This document shows positions 1 through 12,722 of a stretch of 64,000 nucleotides of DNA, piece by piece. A program made the translations under genes and the position numbers. The notes beneath the pieces were generated by a model. It ran no database searches. It saw nothing but the letters and a program-made list of their open reading frames with translations, and was not told the DNA's origin. The stretch is from Diatrype stigma (Eukaryota > Ascomycota > Sordariomycetes > Xylariales > Diatrypaceae): positions 186,001 through 250,000 of the forward strand of contig JAKJXP020000052.1 of the NCBI GenBank assembly GCA_022225965.2, read 5' to 3'. The stretch's first letter is position 1. Each line of letters starts with the position of its first letter.

Positions 1-2629
1 CGTTCTTGAATCGGATGCCGGGAAAGTCACCTGGGGTGATCGCGAGCGAAGTCGATCGCCAAAGTCCCTATACATCGATGATATCAAGGAAATCCGAATA
101 GGTTCTGACATCCGGCAGTACCGTCGTGACTTAGGGATTCCCGAGTCTGACGAGAACCGTTTCTTCACAATACTTTACAGCCTTCCCGATAAATCCAAAA
201 ACAAAACGATGCACTTGATTGCTGATGATGAGGAAACATTTGCTCATTGGGTCACTGCTTTACACCTGATCTCCAAACACCGAGAAGATCAGATGGCGTC
301 GCTGATGGCCTTCAATGACAGTGCCATCCGTAGCTACTGGGCAGGTGAGATGGCAAAGCAAGCGAAACACTGTGATAAGAGGGGTAGCATGGAGGATGAG
401 ATGGATTTCCGTGGCGTTGAACGAATTTGCCGGAACCTCCATATCCACATTGCCCAGAAGGACCTCCTGAACAAGTTTGCCAAAGCGGACTCCAACAGGA
501 CTGGTCGCTTGAATTTCTTGCAGTTCCACACGTTTGTACGTGATTTAAAGAGACGGGAGGACATCCGCTCCCTCTACCAGGAGCTTGCCGCCGACCCCGA
601 GAAAGGTCTTACATTGACAGAATTCATCAAGTTCCTACGCGAAGAGCAGGGTGAGGATGTTAACGATACTAGTTTTGTCGCTTGGCAAGTCAGGTTCATT
701 CGCCTGGCTCGGCGGTTCAGAACGAAGAATGGCGAGATGCAAGGGTTTGATAACACCGATGCCCTTACCATGTGCGACGAGGCCTTCGCGGCATATCTTA
801 CGTCCAAGGATAATCACCAGCTCATTCGGACACCCAGCGATTACTCGCTCGACAGGCCGGTCAACGAATATTTCATATCCAGCTCGCACAATACATACTT
901 GGTGGGTCGCCAGGTCGCAGATGTGTCATCAGTTGAAGGCTATATCATGACGTTGGTTCGGGGATGCCGTAGCGTGGAGATTGATTGCTGGGATGGGTCT
1001 GATGGGCAGCCCATAGTCAAGCACGGTTTCATGATGACCAATGCCATATTGTTTCGGGAGGTCATCCATACGATCAACAAGTATGCGTTCGTTGCCAGTC
1101 GCTTCCCTCTTTGGATTTCACTCGAGGTTCACTGCAACGGGCAGCAGCAAGAGATCATGGCCGAGACGATAAAAGAAATCTTTGGGCCCCGTCTCGTCGT
1201 TGCCCCTCTAGACCCCTCCTCTGACAAACTCCCGTCACCTTCTCAGCTCCTGGACCGGATTCTCATCAAAGTGAAGCAGACGCATCACAATCCACGGAGT
1301 GGTGAGCCAACCGGTCGGAGACGGGGGAACAGCCTCACATCGCCATTCTCTAAGCCCGTACCTTTGGATAACTCGTCCATTCCGCCATTATACCTGTCTG
1401 CCAACCCACATAGCCCAAGCCAGAACCCTCGGCGCGCAGTTGGTAAGCGTGTAGAGACGATCACGGAGGGTGAGGTCCATGAGCTCAACAGCAGCAGCAC
1501 TAGCGAGGGCGACTCGGACGACGATAAATCGCGAGGGAAGCAGAAAACAAGTAAAATTGTCAAGGCACTGGGCGAGCTTGGTGTTTATTGTACCGGCGTG
1601 AAGTTCCATGGCTTCGAGTCTGCCGATTGTAAGTTGAACAATCACATATTGTCCTTTATGGAAGGAACATTCAGGAAGCACTCGAAGACCTCGGATTCCA
1701 AGACGGCTCTGGCGCGTCACAATATGCGCTACTTGATGCGAGTCTATCCTCAGTACACGCGTGTCCAATCTAACAACTTCAATCCGTTGTTGTACTGGAG
1801 GAGAGGCGTGCAGATGGCGGCCTTAAACTGGCAAACATTCGATCTCGGCATGCAGATGAATCAGGCGATGTTCGATGGCGGTATCGACCGGTCGGGCTAC
1901 GTTCTCAAGCCCGAATCCATGCGTGAGATCCGAATAATGCCGAACGGTCTTCCCGCCGAGGCCATTGGAAAGCTAGAGCGTCAGAACATGAAGTTCCGCA
2001 TCAAGGTCATCTCGGCACAGCAACTCATGCGTCCGGCGAGCCTACCTGCAAATCGCACCTTGGATCCATACGTCGAGATTGAGGTATTTCACACCAACGA
2101 CAAGCGAGACAAACACGACAGCATGTCAGGAATACCCATCCTGACAGATACCCCTCTCAAGGTCAACACGGCAGTTGCCAAGGGGAATGGATTCAACCCG
2201 GTTTTCAACCGCGAGTTCGAGTTCAACATAACTACCAAATTTCCGGAGCTCGTATTCATCAAGTGGAATGTCAAGATCTCCACTGGTGGCGACAACCCGA
2301 GCGATCGCAACCCTTCCATCGGGACGTACACTGCGAAACTAAGCAGTCTCAAACAGGGCTACCGTACCTTGCCGTTGCTGGATTCTAATGGCGATCAATA
2401 CCTATTCTCAACCCTATTCTGCGCCATCAAGGTGAAGCCGGTGACCAGCGTCTATGTAAATCCTGGGACCGGCACCGAGACTGTCGGAAAGTTCAAGCAC
2501 ATTGGCAGAACGGTCTTCAACCGAACTTCGAACAACACCAAGTCGGGCTCCCCCTCCGAAAAGGCTGGCGGTGAAAAGAGCGGCACGGATAGCAGCGGCA
2601 GCAGCCTTACAGTGGTCCCATCCACTTAG
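1..2629 (+). CDS. plc1: Phosphoinositide-specific phospholipase C (delta-like), 5' partial
   Basis: Hydrolyses PI(4,5)P2 to IP3 and diacylglycerol at membranes. The frame is open from base 2, so the ATG at 209 is internal and the true start lies left of the window; 875 residues are visible. The order is the end of a PH domain (bases 2-260), an EF-hand-like region (about 390-660), the PI-PLC X box (about 860-1290), an acidic Ser-rich linker (about 1290-1550), the Y box (about 1560-1920), a C2 domain (about 1990-2420) and a Ser/Gly-rich tail. Catalytic histidines are visible as SSHNTYL (His codon at 887) and KHGFMMT (His codon at 1022). The Y box carries the NFNPLLYWRRG-type segment. This PH-EF-X-Y-C2 order is that of yeast Plc1 and animal PLC-delta. 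No intron is needed in the visible part. Family assignment is firm; the symbol follows yeast. Confidence 0.95.
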   Translation, partial: VLESDAGKVTWGDRERSRSPKSLYIDDIKEIRIGSDIRQYRRDLGIPESDENRFFTILYSLPDKSKNKTMHLIADDEETFAHWVTALHLISKHREDQMASLMAFNDSAIRSYWAGEMAKQAKHCDKRGSMEDEMDFRGVERICRNLHIHIAQKDLLNKFAKADSNRTGRLNFLQFHTFVRDLKRREDIRSLYQELAADPEKGLTLTEFIKFLREEQGEDVNDTSFVAWQVRFIRLARRFRTKNGEMQGFDNTDALTMCDEAFAAYLTSKDNHQLIRTPSDYSLDRPVNEYFISSSHNTYLVGRQVADVSSVEGYIMTLVRGCRSVEIDCWDGSDGQPIVKHGFMMTNAILFREVIHTINKYAFVASRFPLWISLEVHCNGQQQEIMAETIKEIFGPRLVVAPLDPSSDKLPSPSQLLDRILIKVKQTHHNPRSGEPTGRRRGNSLTSPFSKPVPLDNSSIPPLYLSANPHSPSQNPRRAVGKRVETITEGEVHELNSSSTSEGDSDDDKSRGKQKTSKIVKALGELGVYCTGVKFHGFESADCKLNNHILSFMEGTFRKHSKTSDSKTALARHNMRYLMRVYPQYTRVQSNNFNPLLYWRRGVQMAALNWQTFDLGMQMNQAMFDGGIDRSGYVLKPESMREIRIMPNGLPAEAIGKLERQNMKFRIKVISAQQLMRPASLPANRTLDPYVEIEVFHTNDKRDKHDSMSGIPILTDTPLKVNTAVAKGNGFNPVFNREFEFNITTKFPELVFIKWNVKISTGGDNPSDRNPSIGTYTAKLSSLKQGYRTLPLLDSNGDQYLFSTLFCAIKVKPVTSVYVNPGTGTETVGKFKHIGRTVFNRTSNNTKSGSPSEKAGGEKSGTDSSGSSLTVVPST

Positions 2630-4483
2630 TCATAAAACTGTACAATATTCTTTCGGCGTTCACAGGAGACGCCACATCACGATGATTCCCTTTTAGTCAA
2701 ATGCAGCAGTCGACACGATGGTTTTCAAATGGAATTTCGAATACCCCCAACTTGATCGCACATGGGCTTGGCGCATCCCGGATTACAGCATATTTCTTGT
2801 GTCTTATTTTTGTTTCAATTGGCGGAGCATTTGGTTTTTGGGGCGTTCCTTACATCTCTTTCCGGTACATACTTGAACATACCCGTCAAGGCGCGGCCTT
2901 GGGGAGATATGAAAGACAAAACGAGCATAGCATTGAGCGGGTGTTGAAGGGAAATGTCAAGATAGACTTGGAACCGGCCCGGCAATGGTCGCATTGGTCT
3001 TCATTTCATCGCATGTGGGGGGCAATTGACCATGGCATCATACGGCATTTGGGTCCAAGGTGTTTCGGGTCAGATCATGGATTTCATATATCGGCAGGGT
3101 GGGCTATGGAGCAGGGCATATTCACATTTCATTCGGCATCACATGTTTGTTACTCCAGCTGGACGGGACAGGACAAGACCGCAGGACTGCGACAGCAAAC
3201 GTGGTAGTCGAATGTTCATTTGTTGCGAACAGGATCATTCACGGACCAGGCGTGGGAACAAGGAAGGGTAACTGTTGGCGCCTGAAGAGCGTCGACACAT
3301 CAACACTCGTTTCAACGATTATTTCCCAGCAGCATATTTCGATACTATGGTGAACCTAAGATAAGAGAAAAGCAGCATCCATCAACTGGCGCCACAATGA
3401 TACGGCTGACGGTGGATCTGGGATACAATAGAACAATGCATAAGAAGTTGCATTGACCTCGTGCATGAGCTTATTTCATATTTCGATCCTTCACTTACGT
3501 GACTAGATCCTTACGTCTACCTTCTCGTTCATGAATCATAAGCCCACTAACTACTGGTTCCCGTAGACGGCCCGGTCCCATGGATCATCGTGAATGGAAT
3601 AAAATAAGCACCAACACACTCATAATCAGCAAGGAGTTGGCCAAGTTCATCGCTAACTAGGACACTGACTAGGACAGGGTTTGGTCAATGGTACATGTAT
3701 GTGTTCGGCGCGTTGCATATGTGAAGGCATTTATTTTCTTTCTTTTCTCTCATTCTCCACATCGTTAGCATATTGAAGAACTGCTCGCTAAACCGGGTGA
3801 CGGCACGGCGCGGCGCCGCGCTGGCGTGGCTGGCTTTCTTCTCTTGCAGCTGCAGCAGAGATCCGTCGGCACGCCGCGCGTTTGCACCAAGGATGCCCTA
3901 CGAAGTCGCCAACTACAGAACCGGACCCGGCAATATGGCGTGCCAAGACTAGCAGACTAGCAACCGCATGGACTGAAACCCATGCCTGTGGTGTTTCCGC
4001 TCGGCCCTATGTATGTAAGTATGCATGCAGAGTTACTTCGTGGTTATACGCATGCTATCTATGGCTTTGCTGTTACTCTTGTCACGCACCCAGCCCCTGT
4101 CCAAGTGAGAGAGGAAGGAAGGAAAAGCCACCTTTCGGAGCTGAAGCTGCTAAGTTCAACGTCCCCTGCCTCTCCCCCCCCCCCCCGCGTTTACCGCCAC
4201 GCCAGCCGGCCTCCCATTCGTCCCGACAATCCTGAGAACCCCTGCCCTTGCTTATGGGGGCGTTCCAAGCTACCGGGTCCGATTCGGATCAGCTGTCATC
4301 TCATCTCACAGCCAGAAACCACCCATGTCCGTCCTTCCTCATCCATCCCGACAGACATGGGGGGGTAGGGGGGTTGCTTTTCTCGTTTCGTCGCTGGGCT
4401 GGCTGGCACTGACAACTGTTGCGCGCGGGCTCGTGTCAATGCGGACTAGGTAGGGGGGAGGCAGGCAGGCCAACAGGGGATCA

Positions 4484-4518
4484 GCGCGCGCGCGCGCGCA
4501 CACACACACACACACACA
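4484..4518. repeat. Compound (GC)n(CA)n microsatellite
   Basis: About eight GC dinucleotides run directly into about nine CA dinucleotides. Alternating purine-pyrimidine of this length is a potential Z-DNA-forming tract. It is non-coding. Confidence 0.9.
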
Positions 4519-4744
4519 TCTCTCCCTTCCCCTCTTCTCACACTCTATCCACTAGCTAACTAATAAGCAGGTTCTAGTTATATGCAGGTCTCCTTTACAT
4601 CCGCCCAGAGTTGCTAAGCTGGGTTTGTGCTGATTGGGCGAGGGGCGACAGCATGGGGCTGGGCTGCTGCAGCTTAGTTGCAGGATCGACGCAAGCTCAA
4701 CAATAAGCACACGCATCGTATCGCATCGCATTCACACGGAATAG

Positions 4745-4760
4745 TATATATATATATATA
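4745..4760. repeat. (TA)8 microsatellite
   Basis: Eight perfect TA units in non-coding sequence. Confidence 0.9.
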
Positions 4761-7700
4761 GGTGTGTACGTAGGTATTTGTAGGTAGGTAAGTATGTAAT
4801 ATCTCGTCGATCCAAATGCAGCTGTCGTCTAACAGCATCTAGTTAGGTACTTCCATAGGCTATTCCCTATTCCCCTCTCCTGCATATCTGCCTCGGTATC
4901 CTGCACCGTTCCTGTGTGGCGGCGGCGCAGAGAGGGGAATGAGGAGGGGGGACTAGCTGCGCCTGCCCAGTCTACAGGGGATTAATTACGTAGGTAGTTG
5001 GGTGAGCACGAGTATTGAGTCGCTCACGAGAGTGATGAGAGCGCATTCGCTCCTGCGCTCAGCTCTCAGTTCCGAGTCTCGTGACGATACTTATTAGACC
5101 TATACCTGTACCTACTTGTACAACGCACAGCCCTAGATTGGAAATGAGCTCGTCACTAGCGGCTGACCGCCTGGTTCTGACGACAGAAATTCTCCGAACG
5201 TGTGTGTGTGTGTGATGTGACCTCGGCAAATGAGAATCTTGCTCCTCCGGACCGATGCTATAAGTTTCGGGATATGGTCCACTGGGACCTGACGTCAGCC
5301 GTACAAGCTGTATAGCCGCGGCACGTATACGTCCCTATCGTCGCTCACCCCCCTGTCTTCCTTCCCCCCACTCTCTCTGATACCTGGTTGCTTACTTGCA
5401 TGACATCTAAAAGGGGTGGTATACTACATGTATATAAGACTGGAAGCGAGGTAAATAAGCAACCGAGAATACGTATGTATGATAGGCCATGACGCAAATA
5501 ACAAAAAGCAATACCAACACTTGTCATCTAGTGGGACATGCGTTGGCGTCCAGGGGCATCATATCTTGTTGAACTCTTCAACATGCAGTTAGTGGATCAT
5601 CTCGTGCAACATCGATCGAATACCCGTACATACCTTCTTGGGCCTTTGGCCAACTTTGCGTTTTCTGCGTCTCTGGAAACCCCCATGTCTTACGCCTCCC
5701 AGGCTGTAGTCATATATCGCATTACCATAAGTTGAGGATATCCCTGATCCGGACCCCGTGTTTTCCTCGCCTGCATGGTCGAAACCCTGTAAACAAGGCA
5801 CCGGCTGTATTATATACAGGGTAAGGTAATACCTACGATAAGCAGACTACTTTGGCTATTCACTGCTTATAGGGAAAATACCGTGCAAGTTCACAACTCG
5901 AACCCTACAAGGAAAGAGTGAGTTCGAGTATGCGAGGTCAGGAGCCCCTATTCGGTCCGAGAATTAATCGTCCTAGTGGAGCAGAACTGGAGGACTCTCT
6001 GTAGTCTCAAACTTCTCATAGAATAGTAATTTATCTTGTTAGCTCCATCTTCACCAAAGACTCCTTGGCGGAGAGAGTGCTTCCTCAAGGAGTAAGTCGG
6101 TGACATCATATGTAGGGGTGGTCTTATCTAGGATTCACTCAAACCCTAGAAGACTATTTCCTCAGTCTTGAGCCTGGAGGGGGTGGCACACAGACAAGCA
6201 TTAAGATAGGTGTCCAGTATGGTATATGATGGGTATATTCGACAATAGGAGAACTAGGAGTCATGGGAACTCCCTTGGATAATAAGTACATTTGGCATTA
6301 CATGATTCAATGGAAGCAGTCTTATAGGTGAAACTATATGTGTTATAAATTTCATAATAATCCTTCTTCCGTATGCGAAGCTAAGAGCTGGTTCGTCGGT
6401 TATCCAAAGGCCACAGCATTTATGCCATGCCAGCACACCAAAAACGGGTTATACTAAACCACTGTTACCCCCTGGGATATAGAGCAATTAACAGTTCACG
6501 CGGTAGTTCAAGTTGGCATGTTACCTTGTTACTACTTGACGAGAACATCCCTTTTCTGAAGGCAGGGAGAACTAACCTGAAAGCGGTGCTGCTGTCCGCC
6601 TGTTGGTGAGACGGTTCATAGTGTTGCTTCCAACTCCTTTCAATCCACTGGTAATGACACCGATCTCTTAAAACTCAATTGAAAGAAAAAGAAAGGGAAA
6701 ATCCTCTTGCCTTTCCCTTCTCCCCTTTCCTCTTCCGTAGGAAACGCTTTTGTGGTAGGCACTTCCCACTACATATAAATAGAATGTACTGGTCGAAAAG
6801 GCTAGCATGGACCTTTGGTCCAATTCGATGATAATAGGAGAGCGAGTTAGCAAGAGCAATGATTGGCGGCTATTGAAGGCAAAGCTGTAGGTAAACGAAG
6901 TGCGTGAGACCCATTGGTGGGCAGGTAGGTATAACTTGATTATAAGAGCATTGTGAGGCTGAATATCATCTAAACATGTAGTGAACTCGAAGGTAAATGA
7001 CATCCCCCATCCTTTGAGAGAATGACACACACACAAAAGTGGCCATGGGCAATCAAGGCTTATCAGGAGCTTCGTGTCGGGGGGACAGGGCAATCCTCGA
7101 CCCATGGGAGAAATAGCTCTTTACATGGCCGAAGAACCTTATATAGGGTCGTACACTACCTTCGTCGTTGGACAAGTCATTGTTATCCTGGCAGAGCACC
7201 TGTTTGGCAATTATGTGATCCCTAGGCGCCTTTATATATACCCTGCTACGGTTCCCAACATGCCAACTGCAGCAGGCTCCACCAGTCTATGCGTGGATAT
7301 CACTGAAACAATGAGTAAGCTTACATTTGTTCTTCGAATGCACAGAACCTCTCTGATGCCAGTGGGAATGATAGACAGCGCCCCCGTAGAGCTGTCCGGA
7401 AACCGGCATATGGCCATGCTATCGACCCAGGGACAGTAATCACACTTATGGTGAGTTTCCACCGCGGTGGGAAATACATCTTGACTGTAGAAAGCTGACG
7501 GCTCGGTCGAGCTCATCTGCAATGGCATGGTTGCAATATATCTAGGTGTTCATGCGTTCTACTCCTTGATGATAGCACCATTCAGTGCTTGCTCCTCTTG
7601 TTTTATATTATCACTGTCATGAATAGGTCACAGAACCCACACATGTTAAACCTCTAGGTCTCTTAGCTGCTCCAGCTTGCTCCCTTCTGATCTTGCTTCA

Positions 7701-8444
7701 CCCTCTAGGTGAATAACAAGAAAAACGGGTTATCGTATATGTCTGTGGTCTGCAAGTTCTTGCAAAGATGGCTTGTTATAATCATACAGCTATAACTCAA
7801 AGGCTCTTGCCGGTGATTAGGGAGATTCGATATAAAGCCCGGCTAGATAACTGATGTTACAATTAGACTACTCTACGATACTCAGAATAAATACGTCAAA
7901 ATGATACCAAGGGCCTATGGTATTACTCCATGAGACTGGTGTGTGTTTTGCTTATCATATAAAGCCGGAATCCACACTTCATACTGTAATTTTCGCGATG
8001 AACTATGAACTAACGATAGGCCCAGGCTGTACCCCCCTTTAACTGGACGACCTTGTTTTGCTATGGCCTTTGAGAGGGTGTATATTGACCTATGACTGTT
8101 TGTGATGAGTATCTGACTAACTGGTCGGAGAGACCGAATTACTAGACTGGATGGGTTTAGAAGTTAAATGAGACCGTTAGCTCTTATTTCTAATTACCAT
8201 ATTTATTTCAGATATCTGGGTTATTATCTTAGGAATCTCGAATCTGCCTAAGTGTCATGACGTGCTTTGTGCCCCAGTGATAATTCTAACAGCCTAGGTG
8301 TGGGAACCAGAATAATTATCGAGCCCAGGTTTCAGGTGGTTTCGCAACGCAATGACAGGCAGAAGATAGATACTCTCAGTATAGGTGATATCTAGGAGAA
8401 CAATAAACCCTCCCCCCACCCGCTCCCGCATACGCTGCTTCTCG

Positions 8445-8454
8445 NNNNNNNNNN
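8445..8454. other. Assembly gap (10 N)
   Basis: Ten N bases, the usual placeholder for a gap of unknown length, lie 12 bases before a C22 homopolymer (8467-8488) that is itself preceded by an A-run. Confidence 0.98.
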
Positions 8455-8466
8455 GTGAAAAAAAAA

Positions 8467-8488
8467 CCCCCCCCCCCCCCCCCCCCCC
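8467..8488. repeat. Poly-C run (C22)
   Basis: About 22 consecutive C after an A9 stretch, beside the N gap. Its length is probably not reliable in the assembly. Confidence 0.85.
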
Positions 8489-10768
8489 TCTGGAAACCAA
8501 GGGGGGAGCCTCCAACATATAGGGTCGCTGGTGGATTACCGTCAATCTAGTGCTATCTTACATAAAATCCTGACACCATGGCAGCTATAGGGGAAGGAAA
8601 CTACTCATATAGCCGAACCAGCCCCCATTAGTGCTATATGGATCCTCATAGCCCCTTAGTACGTTATCTCCTAACAGTAAACTTTCCACATTAGCTTCTG
8701 TTAGTCAGGTTATTAGTCAGGTCGACCGAGACTGGCAGTCAACAGAACGCTGTGCCTTTACCCTTAAAGCAGTGCGTTTACATAATATATCATTTTACAA
8801 GTGGGAGACACCGGGGGTCGGTAGCTTGGCTGAGCGAAGAAAAGAAGGGTTGTATAGCAGGTCGGACTCCGAAATGTTACGATCCTTACATATACCACTG
8901 AAAAAGTAACGGAAATAGTATAGGTATCATTAAGATGAGTGTCTAGGTAACGTAGGACATGATGAGGCATTTACATTCTAATGGTTCTTTAATAAACTAT
9001 AAATTCTTCTGACGGTACGGAAGCCATGGGACTCGGGATATTAGTACGCGGTGAGCAAGTCAGGGGTTGTTAGTATGTCCCGGAAGCTCGGCATCGTTCA
9101 TTTACTATCATTTTATACTGAATTTCAATAGTACGCGTATGCCGGATAGGTAGGTAGGTATATATCATCATATCCTGCAGCCCGGGATTCAGTTGTGTAG
9201 CTATGGACGGGAGTATAGACCCCGAGTTCCGATGCAGAGTGCGTTCATGGATGCTCGGGAATTCGTCAGCCTGTTTAACTTATATTGCTTTAAGCACTTT
9301 ATAACTTTAAATAAACGTCTAGGGGGTGCAGACCAATCATATCCGACGTGATACTGCCCAGACCTGCCGTGTCCTTTCTGTTAACACAGATAGCTAAGAT
9401 GTTGTTAAAATGCAAGCATAGCTTGCTGGAGAAGGGGTCTAGAACTACAGTCTCATGGAATATATCAGGTGATGGAAAACGTGGTAAAAGGCTAGAAGAA
9501 CCACATCTAGAACCGCGGCGGCGTTGAAGGGTCTAAATCGAAACTATGGTGGATTATGGGCCAATCAGGTGTGAGAGCTTGCCGAAAGAAATTAGCCATT
9601 GTATCGTGGGAGTGACACCGCTATATGTGCTACAACACATTGTCTCATACGCGATTCTTTCGTGCCTATGGTAAGAGTCTAGACTACTGTTTCTTAAACT
9701 GGTGCCAATTTGCTTCAGTATTCTCAAATCCTGGCCCCTGGATATAATAGCTACGAGTTTCAAGAATAGAAACGCGGAGTAATATCGCCCTTCATGTACA
9801 CTGCCAAACTAAATTGGATTATGAGGATATCACAAGTGGCGCCTAGTGATGTCTTTGACTATTGGATAATATTGCTTGGCAAGGGTACATCCATAGCTCG
9901 CTTGAGTGATTATTATTACATGCATAGAGTGGTATTCAGAAGCTTACGTGAATATAACCATGGTATATCCAATCCAAGTTATGCAGCTTACCTACGTCAT
10001 TATATTTCCTCGGCACCGACACTCTCAGATAGCCAGTATGTCTATGATAAAATAATCACATATAAGATTGGAACACTGGCAGTATTCGGGCTATCATATG
10101 GTTGACTGCCGGCATGTCGGGCGTCTATATTTCCATGGATCTCAGCTCTAGACCTCTGTGGTACTTCAATTCTAAATCAAGTGGCTTTCTCGTTCTGCCA
10201 GTGTTGTTAGTAGATCGGCTATGACCGCGCAACCCGGGTGATGCTCACTTACCGTGTTCTAATACATCAGGTTGAACTGTTAGGTCATATTCGGAAAATC
10301 GCAAACTCTACCGATGTACTTCATGAGATGAGACCACTCGTCGCTGCTTAGCCGCGCAACACTGTACGTAAGATCCCGTAGATCAATGTAAGTGAACGTT
10401 AAGAGGTGCCGAGGAGTCCATGGAGCCGTCATTTGATCCATTCATTTTAGCAGACGATAGGCTGTAAGGGGTCATTTCCCTTTTATGTTGTACTACCCAT
10501 ATTGCATGTGTATGCATGAGGCCTGGGATACGTGGAGAAGGTGGCTTGGACATACTTGTTTGACAAGACCACACTTTGAAGAAGGCCCCTCATAGGGGCG
10601 AGGATCGTGGTCCAAACCACCTACCTATATATATCTAACTGGGATCTACATCACGAGCTTAAATAGCTCCTTCATTGATGATCATAAGACTTTTCCGTCA
10701 GAAACCAGATTTCTTTCAGGAACATATCACTTCAAAGTCTACGAAATAATACGGGACAAGCAAACAAA

Positions 10769-11650
10769 ATGCATTCCAATCTTGGAGGGTCTTTCTCGAG
10801 CTTCACAAAGTTCAAGGAACTTCCTCCGGAGCTACGCATCAAAATTTGGCAGCAAGCTATGCCAGGACCCAGGATCATCATCGTTGAGTCGCCTTTTACG
10901 AAGACATGGAATCAAATGTCTAGGTCTCTAGAAGATTCCCTATCGCGAGCATCTACGAAAGACATACTAGAGGCCACCTGGCGGACCAGAACAAAAACCC
11001 CAACGCTGCTACATGTAAGCGCGGAATCACGCCACGAAGCACTCAAGCGCTATCAACCATCTCTGGGTGTTGGGACAGCCCAGCCGAGGATCTATATCGA
11101 CTTCCGCCGTGATACCCCGTTCTTCGGACATGCAGAGCTCAGGCCTGAGTGCTCGAAGCTATGGGCATCCACAAAAGACCTTGAGAATGTACGACAGCTC
11201 GCAATCGTACCTGAAGGCGCCTGGCGGGTTATTCAATGGCAGACAGTAGGTCTGAAGGCCTTGAAGAAGATTATTTTCGTCCATGGAGTAGATGAGTCTA
11301 GCTCAGGGCCACAACAGCAGCTTGTAGAGGATACCCAGGATGACTTCCTGGAGAGTGCAGTGGACACAGTCACGCAAGAATTGCAACCCTTGGAGGCAGC
11401 AGATACAGAAGCGGCGGTAGCGGCAGTGGAATCAGGATGGGTAGAGAGGGGGCAACGAGAAGAAAGTGTTCGGGATATTGAAACCTCGCTGGAGAGCGCT
11501 ATGGCGCGTCACAAGCTCGATCCCATCAAGAAGCGGATGCTGGCCGCACGAGAGGAACTAGATGTACTCATGCAGGTTCTTCCAACACAGTGGTACGAGG
11601 AGCCGGCGGTCTCGACTGCAGTTTTCCGGGAAGGCCCCGGGAACAGTTGA
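10769..11650 (+). CDS. 2EXR-domain protein
   Basis: A 293-residue single-exon protein. The N-terminal segment FKELPPELRIKIWQQAMPG (about residues 14-32), followed by PRIIIVE, is the hallmark of the fungal 2EXR family, whose members start with a short F-box-like LPxELRxxIW motif. A second conserved piece is the LLHVSAESRHEAL helix (about 81-93), then an IYIDFRRDT strand. The C-terminal third (about 180-260) is Glu/Ala/Gln-rich and probably helical. The family is greatly expanded in filamentous ascomycetes and its biochemical role is unknown; involvement in protein interactions is only an inference from the F-box-like start. The gene stands at the edge of the AT-rich block, a common place for such expanded families. 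The ATG at 10769 follows an A-rich leader. Confidence 0.82.
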   Translation: MHSNLGGSFSSFTKFKELPPELRIKIWQQAMPGPRIIIVESPFTKTWNQMSRSLEDSLSRASTKDILEATWRTRTKTPTLLHVSAESRHEALKRYQPSLGVGTAQPRIYIDFRRDTPFFGHAELRPECSKLWASTKDLENVRQLAIVPEGAWRVIQWQTVGLKALKKIIFVHGVDESSSGPQQQLVEDTQDDFLESAVDTVTQELQPLEAADTEAAVAAVESGWVERGQREESVRDIETSLESAMARHKLDPIKKRMLAAREELDVLMQVLPTQWYEEPAVSTAVFREGPGNS

Positions 11651-12722
11651 TGGCGTCGCTCTCCACCTAGAGGCGAAGAAGGTTCGAGCCGATAGCCATG
11701 GCTTGGGTCAAGTTTCACCGAAACCCCCACCCACAGTCGACCATCGATGATCTAGGGGGTAATCTAGAGAGACAGATGCTGTACAACTGTACGCAGCCAT
11801 TCAGGGGGAAGCTTGGCATGAGACACTTACGACGACCAGATCATGAATGAACGCATGAATAAATGATAATCAAATAAACAAGCCAATACATTTGTCAAGT
11901 CGCAGTTCGTATTAGGCTAGTTGATGTGAAAAAGAGGAAAGAAGAAAATATCATTCGCGCAAGCTGAGCCTAACCGCCAACAGCTCCCGGCATGCAGTCT
12001 TGCTCATTCGCAACAGCGTATTCCCTGGCAAAAGAATAAGAGAACCCTATCGCAGTACGTCAATACTGGCTATATAAAATACTGTCTCTGAACTTATCTC
12101 CATCCTATCGTCGACGCAGGATGGCCAAGTCGTCAGAACTTTGCGACCTAGTAAATACCTTAGTTCCCACAACTCCAACCCGAGCTGTCCATGAAACAGC
12201 CATGCGCAAGCGAGCAACCTCGCAAGCAGTCATCCGCGCGTCGCCTCCTATTACCCCGCGTAAGCACATGCATGGCGTCGACCCTGGTTATTGATTTTGT
12301 TCCAATGGCGCTGGTGGCACCCTCTTCTGTTACTCCTGCTGCGTCCCGCTCTGCATGCATGATGGTATGGGTAGGCGTAAGCATGCCGGCAATACGTGTA
12401 CACAATTCACCTCGGCGGTAAACTTGAGAATGGCGCGATGTCGGTAGATGATACTCTGCTCTACCGATGACGAACTGACTGTCTGACGCGGGGAAAGAAA
12501 TAAGGGAAGAGAATTCAACTTAGGGGAAGGAAAAGGGGGGAAGGGGGGGGGGTGAAACGCTAAAGCTTGCTGATAAAAAAAGACGGCATGGATGAGTGGT
12601 AGCGACCCAATTTGCTCATCGTCAAATGAGGGATTAATATATCATTATATGCTGTCAAAATCGCACCACGCTAGGCCCCGGCCCGCGCTGCGGTGCGTTG
12701 CGATAGGGTACGGCATCGCTAT
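11651..12722. other. Intergenic region between two convergent genes
   Basis: It must hold the 3' ends of the 2EXR gene (+) and the nitronate monooxygenase gene (-). There is a G-rich run near 12536-12551. Small open frames at 12160-12518 have no recognisable features. Confidence 0.5.

Larger units (their letters stand above)
2630..5340. other. Non-coding stretch downstream of PLC, microsatellite-rich
   Basis: No convincing gene. The first few hundred bases are presumably the PLC 3' UTR. Open frames here (for example 2701-3207 and 3882-4368) have no recognisable domain. The stretch holds a C13 run (4174-4186), an alternating GC then CA tract (4484-4518) and a TA tract (4745-4760). From about 3780 to 5340 it is GC- and CT-richer than the following block and could be promoter sequence, but I see no gene it would serve. 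Confidence 0.5.
5341..10768. other. Gene-free AT-richer block with an assembly gap
   Basis: About 5.4 kb in which all six frames are broken by frequent stops and the longest open frames (6668-7105 on -, 7074-7439 on +, 9794-10105 on +) lack domains or coding-like composition. Base composition is visibly AT-richer than the flanking genes. I see no reverse transcriptase, integrase or transposase motif and no clear terminal repeats. It could be decayed repeat sequence, but I could not show homology to an element. Confidence 0.5.

Noticed and set aside
2701..3207. 168-aa open frame after PLC
   Set aside because: No domain or coding-like composition; most likely 3' UTR or intergenic DNA.
5880..5940. 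GGGTTCGAGTT on the minus strand resembling a tRNA T-arm
   Set aside because: The stem does not pair and no acceptor or anticodon arm could be found.
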